Positions 13,952-20,187 of a stretch of 20,187 nt of DNA are shown here, piece by piece. The first letter of the stretch is position 1. Every line of letters starts with the position of its first letter. A model generated the notes under the pieces. The model ran no database searches. It was not told the origin of the DNA and saw nothing but the letters and a program-made list of their open reading frames with translations. Origin of the DNA: a virus; the IMG/VR virus record IMGVR_UViG_3300048010_000005, positions 1 to 20,187 of that record; one strand, written 5' to 3'. The position numbers and the translations under genes were made by a program.

Positions 13952-15703
13952 GTGGCAATAGTATATCAGATTTCTCTGCATGGATCTGCGTATGATGCAC
14001 GAGGAAAAGATTGGAACACTGTAGAGAAAGAGACGGGCTGCATCAGAGATGCGCAGTGGCGTGATCCAATACTGGACAGGCCCCTGTTAGTTACAGAGTT
14101 TGGTTGCGCTGTTAGCCACCTTAGAGCTTGGGAAAAGATAGCCGCCTCTAATCGCAACGGCATAATCCTTGAAGAAGATGCAGTCTATGACAGCATTGAC
14201 CCAAGTGCAGTAGACACTCTATTGAAAGAGCATGACAGCGTTTGGTTGGGATACCGCCTTAATACTCTTGGCTATTGGTATAATTGTCATGCTTACGCTA
14301 TTAGACCAGAAACCGCCAAGAGATTGATAGATGGCTACAAGGATGCTATCATTCCTGTAGATGAATGGGTGCCTGCCAAACTAAAAGTTCAATCGAACTT
14401 TTTCTTTACACCAGAGATTGTAAAGCAGATACCCAGAGAAGTTAGGCCAAGCACGATTGAGGGGGAATCAATGCAGGTACATGTACTGACAGTTGGAACA
14501 GATCAAAGTAAAATGTGGGCTTTGGAGCAATCTGCAAAAGCGCACGGGATAACGTACTTAAATCTTGGACGTAAGGTAAACTGGGCAGGCGGCACAATGG
14601 AAGCCCAAGGCGGAGGTCAAAAGATTAACCTTGTTCGTAACCACCTTGAATCTCTGCACGATGGGGATGTAGTGCTATTTGTGGATGGTTACGATGTTAT
14701 CATAAACGACACGCTGCCTACTATCCTAGAGAGATATGAGGACATGGGTGCAGATATCATATTCGCAGCAGAAAAAAATTGTTGGCCCGATGCGACGATG
14801 GCTTCACAATTTCCTTTGTCAACAATCTATAGGTACTTAAACAGCGGCGCGTACATAGGTAAAGTGGGTACGCTCAAAGAGTTTCTTAATAAGGCAGTGC
14901 CCAATGACTCTGATGATCAACTATGGATGCAAAAAAGATTTTTATCATCTGACTGGCAATCCACGGCTTCTGCTAATTTAGATTACGAAGGCTACATTTT
15001 TCAATGTGATGACGATGTTGAAGTTATCAATGGTCAACTATCAAACGGCATGTGCTGCCCATGTATCTACCACGGCAACGGTGGAGATGATGCAAAGGTA
15101 AGATTTAAAAATCTTGCAGATAAATTTGGGTATGTAGAAGAAGCAGAGGTGTTATCTCCCACATACCATAAGGGTCTTGAGTACGAAGAGGTTGCTCCAG
15201 AAATATTGGTGACGGACTTTATGTCAGAGGCTCAATGCCAGCGATACATCGAAACATCAGAGAGCCTTGGTCGGTGGGGTGAGCTTAATGGTGATAAGTT
15301 TCCAGCGCAAGAAATACGGCTAAAAGAATTAGGCTTGTGGGACGAGATGTCGGAACAATGGGAAGATAAGCTTAGTAAGATATGCGAGAAGCATTGGCAC
15401 CCAGAAGCCTACCTTGGTCTGCGTGATGCGTTTACTATGCGTTATTCTATGGATACACAGACTGAATTAGGCCTTCACACAGATGCATCTTTGTTTACGG
15501 GTAGTGTAAAGCTTAATGATAATTACGCTGGAGCGGAGCTTGTTTTTCCTAGACAAGAGTTTACAAACAAGGATGTAAAAGTTGGGCAGTGCATTTTGTT
15601 TCCGTCTATGGTAACACATGGACATAAGGTTCTGCCTTTGCGTGGGGGAAAGAAGTACAGCTTGACCATGTGGACCTGTCGATATGAGGGTGACTCAAAC
15701 TAA
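13952..15703 (+). CDS. Putative trifunctional collagen-modifying enzyme: GT25 + PLOD-type glycosyltransferase + lysyl hydroxylase
   Basis: The 583-residue protein shows three domains. Residues 1-170 resemble GT25 (as in COLGALT and LPS galactosyltransferases): GCAVSHLRAW (51-60), GIILEEDAVY (70-79), PVDEWVP (135-141). Residues 176-378 resemble the LH3/PLOD glycosyltransferase domain: W211 in NWAGGT, GGGQK (220-224), FVDGYDVI (243-250; D245, D248), NCWPD, LNSGAYIG (296-303), DSDDQLW (319-325), HGNG (374-377). Residues 417-577 form a 2-oxoglutarate/Fe(II) fold: H509 and D511 (LHTDAS), H558 and basic K568 ten residues later (Arg in LH3). This matches the animal Hyl, Gal-Hyl, Glc-Gal-Hyl pathway, in one chain. 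Likely substrate: the GQKGQK lysines of the upstream fibre. Start is GTG with AAGG at 13942. Domain calls are from motif memory; enzymatic activity is inferred. Confidence 0.88.
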   Translation: MAIVYQISLHGSAYDARGKDWNTVEKETGCIRDAQWRDPILDRPLLVTEFGCAVSHLRAWEKIAASNRNGIILEEDAVYDSIDPSAVDTLLKEHDSVWLGYRLNTLGYWYNCHAYAIRPETAKRLIDGYKDAIIPVDEWVPAKLKVQSNFFFTPEIVKQIPREVRPSTIEGESMQVHVLTVGTDQSKMWALEQSAKAHGITYLNLGRKVNWAGGTMEAQGGGQKINLVRNHLESLHDGDVVLFVDGYDVIINDTLPTILERYEDMGADIIFAAEKNCWPDATMASQFPLSTIYRYLNSGAYIGKVGTLKEFLNKAVPNDSDDQLWMQKRFLSSDWQSTASANLDYEGYIFQCDDDVEVINGQLSNGMCCPCIYHGNGGDDAKVRFKNLADKFGYVEEAEVLSPTYHKGLEYEEVAPEILVTDFMSEAQCQRYIETSESLGRWGELNGDKFPAQEIRLKELGLWDEMSEQWEDKLSKICEKHWHPEAYLGLRDAFTMRYSMDTQTELGLHTDASLFTGSVKLNDNYAGAELVFPRQEFTNKDVKVGQCILFPSMVTHGHKVLPLRGGKKYSLTMWTCRYEGDSN

Positions 15704-15724
15704 AAACAATGTTAGTTTCTTGCT

Positions 15725-16678
15725 ATGTTAGGTTACAGCCCCATAGCAGGATCTGCACTCGCGTCTTCTGGACATGAGATTATTGTTGTTAGCTTAGACC
15801 ACGGTTCTTTTGCGCTTTCTGGGCAGACAATTGATTTTGGTATTAGCGAAACATTAGACAACGGCAGCTTTTCTCTTGCAGGGCAGGATGTTTCTGTGAT
15901 TGCGGGTAAAGGATTGCTAGCAGGCGCGGGTAGTTTTGCCCTTACAGGGCAGGCGGTTGGGACCGTTATATCTGTAAATATGAGCGCGGCTCATGGTTCT
16001 TTCGCGCTTACAGGACAAGATGCAAGCGGCTTAGTTGGAGAGATATTTGAAGCGGGTGGGTTTAATCTTACAGGTCAAACCGCAGACTTTAACAAAGCCC
16101 TTAAATTAGATGCCGCTCATGGTTCTTTCGCGCTTACAGGACAAGACGCGCCTCGCGCTATATCAGAGACGTTAGATCAGGGGTCTTTTGCGCTTACAGG
16201 GCAGGCAATAAACTTTAAAAAATCAGCTAGTTTAGAAGCTGGCAGTTTTGCGCTTACAGGACAAGATATATCTTTTGTTATTGCTTTAACAGAAGCCTTA
16301 ACGCAGGGCAGTTTCTCCCTAACAGGCCAGACTTTAAGCCTTTCCTTGCAAAGAAGGGTTGTAGCAGGCCAAGGATCTTTTGTTCTGACTGGTCAGGATG
16401 TTGATTTAAACCGTGGTTTTAAATTGGATGCAGATCACGGGTCTTTTGCTTTGACGGGTCAAGACGTAAACCGCAAGGTTACAGAGATCATGGACACCGG
16501 AGTGTTCGCACTTGCGGGTCAAGATGCAACACTGAAGCTGGGAGAAGCTGTAGAAGGCGTTTCAATTACCGTATTCATTGGGGGCGCTGCTGTTTACGGT
16601 CTAATACTGCCTGACCAAGATCCAAATTGGATAAGAGTAACACCCGCACAAGACCCACAATGGACCCTTGTTGCTTAG
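15725..16678 (+). CDS. GSFALTGQ repeat protein (12 repeats), probable beta-fibre
   Basis: The 317-residue protein contains 12 copies of G-S-F-x-L-x-G-Q between residues 27 and 266, with the spacing always 20 or 22 residues (20,22,22,20,22,20,20,22,22,22,20). A strict two-residue step is expected if the repeats stack as beta strands with alternating facing, so a beta-solenoid or fibre shaft is likely. The C-terminal 40 residues (ITVFIGGAAVYGLILPDQDP onward) are different and may be a tip. Similar GSFxLTGQ repeats occur in other alphaproteobacterial and marine phage proteins, by memory. No clear Shine-Dalgarno sequence is seen before ATG 15725. It may be a side fibre or adhesin; function not established. 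Confidence 0.8.
   Translation: MLGYSPIAGSALASSGHEIIVVSLDHGSFALSGQTIDFGISETLDNGSFSLAGQDVSVIAGKGLLAGAGSFALTGQAVGTVISVNMSAAHGSFALTGQDASGLVGEIFEAGGFNLTGQTADFNKALKLDAAHGSFALTGQDAPRAISETLDQGSFALTGQAINFKKSASLEAGSFALTGQDISFVIALTEALTQGSFSLTGQTLSLSLQRRVVAGQGSFVLTGQDVDLNRGFKLDADHGSFALTGQDVNRKVTEIMDTGVFALAGQDATLKLGEAVEGVSITVFIGGAAVYGLILPDQDPNWIRVTPAQDPQWTLVA
15989..16020 (+). repeat. 32-base direct repeat, copy 1
   Basis: This 32-base stretch, starting GCTCATGGTTCTTTCGCGC, is identical to 16115-16146. It encodes an HGSFALTGQ unit. Exact identity at DNA level, where other repeats differ at synonymous positions, indicates recent duplication or gene conversion within the repeat gene. Confidence 0.9.
16115..16146 (+). 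repeat. 32-base direct repeat, copy 2
   Basis: This is the second exact copy of the 32-base unit, 126 bases downstream of the first (start to start). The interval equals 42 codons, that is one 20-residue plus one 22-residue repeat. A two-repeat block may therefore have been copied. Confidence 0.9.
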
Positions 16679-16732
16679 AAGCAGAATAAAACGTATATTA
16701 AGTGCAATTGAACTTTTTAGATAGGCGCTCAG

Positions 16733-18586
16733 ATGGCTACATATACAGACGCAAACGGCGTTAAACTAATAACTACAGGTGACGAGGCTGGTACATGGGG
16801 TTCTAGTACAAACGTCAACTTGCAAATCCTTGATCGTGCAGCTAACGGCTTTGAGTCTATCGCTCTTAGTTCAACAACATATACCCTAACTCTGTCTGCC
16901 CAGCCTTCCTCTGCGGAAAATGGACATTACAAAGCTATAAAGTTTACGGGGTCGCCCGGCGGGACATGTACGGTTACTTTAGCCCAAAACGATAAAGCCA
17001 GAGTATACATGATCCTGAACTCCACAGATGCTGCCTTGATTGTTACTCAAGGATCTGGCGCGAATGTAACGATTGAGGTTGGTAAGGGTTCTATTGTTCT
17101 TGCAGACGGTGCAGGATCTGGTGCGGCAGTAACCGACTTTACCGCTGCGGTACAGAACATAACGGATTTATCTAGCCCATTTAATGTTGGTGCCACTAGC
17201 GTCACTACCTCTGGTGCAGAATTAAACTTGCTGGACGGTTCAGCGGCGGGCACTATCGCCAACAGTAAGGCTGTGATCTACGGTTCATCTGGCGAGGTAA
17301 ACGCCACAACGCTACAGATCGCGGGCACATCCATTACAGCCACGGCTACGGAGCTAAATTATGTGGACGGAGTTACGTCTGCAATTCAAACCCAGATTGA
17401 TGCAAAGCAGCCTCTTGGGACTGTAGCGGTTACAGTAGCGGGCGGTAAGTTCGTAATAGATGGCACCTCTCAACAGACTGTTGAAATCAAACCGTCTGTC
17501 ACTTATCGCTTTGATCAATCAGATGCCTCGAACAGTAGTCACCCATTGCGGTTTTCAACCAATGACAACAACAGCCCTAATGCTCCATTTACAACAGGGA
17601 TTACAACAGCGGGAACGCCCGGAAGTGCGGGTGCTTACACGCAAGTAAAACTAGAGCAAGATGCCCCTGCGGTGCTGTACTACTATTGCTCCAACCACTC
17701 TGGTATGGGCGGCAAGGCCGTGGTTCGTATGTCGGACCTTACCGCAAGTCGTGCTTTAATATCTGACTCTGATGGGGATATTGCAGTATCAGGCGTAACT
17801 ACAACTGAACTTGATATCCTAGATGGACTTACTGCCACCACGGCAGAGCTTAACATTATGGATGGTGTAACAGCGACTACAGCAGAGATTAATTATGTTG
17901 ATGGCGTAACCTCTGCCATCCAGACACAAATTGATGGCAAACAGGCAACTATTACAGGAGCCGCAACCACCATTGATGACGCGGATCTTACAGCAAGTCG
18001 TGCGGTTATATCAAATGCTAGCGGTAAGGTTGCCGTGTCCGACGTTACAGATACAGAGCTTGGGTATTTGGATGGTGTCACATCCGCTGTGCAAACTCAG
18101 ATAGACGGTAAGCAAGCCACTATCACAGGTGCAGCTAGTAGCATTACAAGCTCAAACCTCACCGCACTGAGATCACTTTATTCTGATGCAAGCGGAAAGG
18201 TGGCGGCTTCTTCTATAACTGCTACAGAGCTTAGTTACTTAGGTGGAGTGACTTCTGCAATTCAAACGCAGTTAGATGGAAAGCTATCTACTGGTGGCGG
18301 CACATTAACAGGAAGTTTGAATGTTGGGTCTGGCAATCAGTTATTTACAAACACCGTTACGGAAGTGAGTTCTGGGTCAGGTGTAACTATTGATAGCGTC
18401 CTATTGAAGGACGATACTGTTACAGCGGATAGTCATTTTATATCAGGTGGTAGCGGATCTACTTGGGAAATAGTAAAAAGTGGTACAAGCCTTATAATTA
18501 AGTATGGCAGTACAAGTCTTATGAAGTTGGACAGTTCTGGCAACCTGACTGTCACAGGCGATGTAATTACTAATGGAACAATCTAA
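16733..18586 (+). CDS. Long tail fibre with repeats and an embedded cupredoxin-like domain
   Basis: The 617-residue protein starts MATYTDANGVKLITTGDEAGTWGSSTN, a typical fibre N-terminus. Units of the form T-x-x-E-L-x-Y-x-D/G-G-V-T-S-A-I-Q-T-Q-I-D-G-K-Q recur (207-226, 385-404, 442-461, 499-518), as in many phage fibre shafts. Between two of them, residues about 229-332 form a separate domain: VTYRFDQSDASNSSHPLRFS (256-275) and YYYCSNHSGMGGKAVV (316-331). H270, C319, H322 and M325 match the blue-copper ligand set, with C-x2-H-x2-M spacing as in amicyanin. C-terminal residues 520-617 are a beta-rich tip. It is one of at least three fibre-like genes here and probably acts in host attachment. 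Confidence 0.82.
   Translation: MATYTDANGVKLITTGDEAGTWGSSTNVNLQILDRAANGFESIALSSTTYTLTLSAQPSSAENGHYKAIKFTGSPGGTCTVTLAQNDKARVYMILNSTDAALIVTQGSGANVTIEVGKGSIVLADGAGSGAAVTDFTAAVQNITDLSSPFNVGATSVTTSGAELNLLDGSAAGTIANSKAVIYGSSGEVNATTLQIAGTSITATATELNYVDGVTSAIQTQIDAKQPLGTVAVTVAGGKFVIDGTSQQTVEIKPSVTYRFDQSDASNSSHPLRFSTNDNNSPNAPFTTGITTAGTPGSAGAYTQVKLEQDAPAVLYYYCSNHSGMGGKAVVRMSDLTASRALISDSDGDIAVSGVTTTELDILDGLTATTAELNIMDGVTATTAEINYVDGVTSAIQTQIDGKQATITGAATTIDDADLTASRAVISNASGKVAVSDVTDTELGYLDGVTSAVQTQIDGKQATITGAASSITSSNLTALRSLYSDASGKVAASSITATELSYLGGVTSAIQTQLDGKLSTGGGTLTGSLNVGSGNQLFTNTVTEVSSGSGVTIDSVLLKDDTVTADSHFISGGSGSTWEIVKSGTSLIIKYGSTSLMKLDSSGNLTVTGDVITNGTI
17417..17728 (+). other. Cupredoxin-like domain within the fibre gene
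   Basis: This segment encodes residues 229-332 of the fibre protein. The putative type 1 copper ligands are H270 (SHPLRF), C319, H322 and M325 (CSNHSGM). The spacing of the last three equals amicyanin's CTPHPFM. Strand content before and after is consistent with a small beta-barrel. Copper binding is inferred; the fold might be used only as a structural insert. Similar YYYCxNHSGMGG segments occur in other marine phage structural proteins, by memory. Confidence 0.65.
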
Positions 18587-20187
18587 ATGCCGTACACAGA
18601 TCTTAGATTTAAAGCTGGCATAAACAAAGAGATCACCCCGTACTCTGAGGAGAACGGCTGGGTGGATTGTGATAAGGTTCGCTTTAGATTTGGGTATCCA
18701 GAAAAGTTAAACGGCTGGGAGAAGAACTCAGGTAATGCTTTTCTTGGGTTGTGCCGTGGGTTGCATGAATGGGTCGCCCTTAACGGCGAAAGGTTTCTAG
18801 GTGTAGGGACAGAGCAAAAGTATTACATCAAGCAAGGTACAGCGTATAACGACATTACGCCTATCAGATCAACCACATCTGCGGGCGATGTTACTTTTGC
18901 TGCCACAAACGGCTCTCCTGTGATCACGGTTACGGATGTGAACCACGGCTGTGTTGTAAATGATTTTGTGACTTTCTCTGGGGCAGTTTCGTTAGGCGGC
19001 AATATAACGGCAGCGATACTGAACCAAGAGTACCAAATTACAGAAGTTTTAAACGGTAACGGGTACAAAATATCTGCGCGTACTGTTAGCACTATCCCTA
19101 GTATCACAGTTACAGGTGGTCTGAACGCTACTGCTGTAAACGCTAATGGCAGCGACACAGGTAATGGTGGCAGCAGTGTGGTTGGAACCTACCAGATAGG
19201 TACAGGTCTTAACTCTTCTGTTGAGGGCGCTGGTTGGGGTGCTGGACTTTGGGGTGGTACGAACAACAGTGCTTTCCAAACTACTATAGCAGAGGATCTA
19301 GACAACTCTGAGACAGGGGTAGACGTAGCGACAGGACAAGGCTCAAACTTTGCAACCAATGACGTTGTTTTGGTGGGCAGCGAACTTATGACGGTATCCT
19401 CTGTAGCCACAGATACATTGACCGTTGCTCGCGGTGCCAAAGGAACCAGCGCTGCCACACATAGTAACGGTGCAAACATATTCATTACTTTGGGCAACAC
19501 AGATAGCGCAGACAACTTTAACGGTTGGGGTGAGGCCCCTGCCACGGGTACACAGACTGCGGAAACAAACCTGCGGGTCTGGTCTCACGATAACTTTGGC
19601 GAAGACCTTATCTTCAATGAACGTAACGGTCAGGTGTTCTATTGGGACAAAACAAACGGTGTGACCACAAGAGGCATAGAGCTTTCTACGTTGACAGGAA
19701 CGCCAACATCTGTGCCCCAGAAGGCGGCGCAAATACTTTTATCAGATCGTGATAGGCACGTTATTGCTTTTGGCGCTGACGGTTTGGGTGCAAGCTCATC
19801 GACAGCGAAGGGCGATGGAGAGCAAGATCCTATGCTGATTAGGTTCTCAAGCCAAGAGAATCCTATTGATTGGTATCCTACTACTACAAACACAGCGGGT
19901 GATCTGCGAATTGATTCTGGTTCAAAGATCGTACAAGCCGTAGAAACAAGGCAGCAAATCCTAGTATTTACGGACGTTGCCATCTACGCAATGCAGTTTA
20001 TCGGACCACCGTTTACGTTTGGTATCAACCTTATCTCTAGCAACATAAGTATTGCTGCACCAAAGGCGGCGGTCGCAGTAGATGATGCGGTATACTGGAT
20101 GGGCGCAGCGGAGTTTTACACTTACAACGGTGCGGTACAGCGTCTGCCTTGTACGGTTCGTGATCATGTGTTTAACGACTTTAACTC
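18587..20187 (+). CDS. Tail hub / DNA stabilisation protein, P22 gp10-like (3' truncated by window edge)
   Basis: The ATG at 18587 follows the previous stop codon directly, and the frame is open for 533 codons to the window end. The N-terminus MPYTDLRFKAGINKEITPYS then GWVDCDKVRFRFGYPEKLNGWEK is a hallmark of gp10-like packaged-DNA stabilisation proteins, which form the tail hub in P22-type short tails. Residues about 235-305 form an inserted beta domain with TGVDVATGQGSNF and LTVARGAKGTSAATHSNGA. Later blocks are VFYWDKTNG, QENPIDWYPT, and MQFIGPPFTFGINLISSNI (from about residue 467). Together with the gp4-like connector it supports a podovirus-like tail. Confidence 0.88.
   Translation, partial: MPYTDLRFKAGINKEITPYSEENGWVDCDKVRFRFGYPEKLNGWEKNSGNAFLGLCRGLHEWVALNGERFLGVGTEQKYYIKQGTAYNDITPIRSTTSAGDVTFAATNGSPVITVTDVNHGCVVNDFVTFSGAVSLGGNITAAILNQEYQITEVLNGNGYKISARTVSTIPSITVTGGLNATAVNANGSDTGNGGSSVVGTYQIGTGLNSSVEGAGWGAGLWGGTNNSAFQTTIAEDLDNSETGVDVATGQGSNFATNDVVLVGSELMTVSSVATDTLTVARGAKGTSAATHSNGANIFITLGNTDSADNFNGWGEAPATGTQTAETNLRVWSHDNFGEDLIFNERNGQVFYWDKTNGVTTRGIELSTLTGTPTSVPQKAAQILLSDRDRHVIAFGADGLGASSSTAKGDGEQDPMLIRFSSQENPIDWYPTTTNTAGDLRIDSGSKIVQAVETRQQILVFTDVAIYAMQFIGPPFTFGINLISSNISIAAPKAAVAVDDAVYWMGAAEFYTYNGAVQRLPCTVRDHVFNDFN

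Noticed and set aside
15989-16146. CRISPR-like direct repeats of 32 bases
   Set aside because: Only two exact copies exist, both in frame inside a protein-repeat gene and encoding the same motif.
18823-20167. Several minus-strand open frames over the last gene
   Set aside because: The plus strand is open for 533 codons with clear gp10-like motifs; the minus frames overlap it entirely and look like shadows.

Overview
The window is one contiguous, all-plus-strand virion-structure operon of a tailed bacteriophage, almost certainly an uncultured marine or freshwater one. The head and tail proteins look like those recurrent in aquatic viromes, and the tail parts (gp4-like connector, gp10-like hub, P22-like portal C-terminus) point to a short-tailed, podovirus-like virion. 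No tape-measure gene is seen, but the window is open at both ends. G+C looks moderate (low to mid 40s percent by eye). The host cannot be named from the sequence. No tRNA, integrase, CRISPR array or insertion sequence is visible, and no gap between genes reaches 300 bases.

Layout. 1-4578 is the head module: portal C-terminus, a small helical ORF, a GroES-like co-chaperonin, an acidic scaffold-like protein, a conserved unknown, a decoration-like protein and the major capsid protein, followed by a strong terminator hairpin with a TTCG loop at 4627-4658. 4733-9208 holds small structural proteins, five short very basic proteins, two connector/adaptor proteins and two conserved unknowns. 9219-10102 encodes a similar pair of 144-residue structural proteins. 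10112-15703 is the unusual part. It has a collagen-like fibre protein, a tail-fibre assembly chaperone-like protein, a 2-oxoglutarate/Fe(II) oxygenase, a DUF6065-like protein, another appendage protein, and a 583-residue enzyme. That enzyme appears to fuse a GT25-type glycosyltransferase, a PLOD/LH3-type glycosyltransferase and a lysyl-hydroxylase-type oxygenase. 15725-20187 holds a 12-repeat GSFALTGQ protein, a long repeat-rich fibre with an embedded amicyanin-like copper-site motif, and the first 533 codons of a gp10-like tail hub protein.

Main proposal (inference): the phage carries its own collagen-modification pathway. The fibre has 43 uninterrupted Gly-X-Y triplets. All six lysines in them are in the Y position as paired Gln-Lys-Gly, which is the animal lysyl-hydroxylase context. 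The 583-residue enzyme has domains matching, in order, galactosyl transfer, glucosyl transfer and lysine hydroxylation. In animals this Hyl to Gal-Hyl to Glc-Gal-Hyl pathway is split between COLGALT and PLOD proteins. None of the 23 collagen-region prolines is in the Y position, so a classical prolyl-4-hydroxylase role for the second oxygenase is unlikely.
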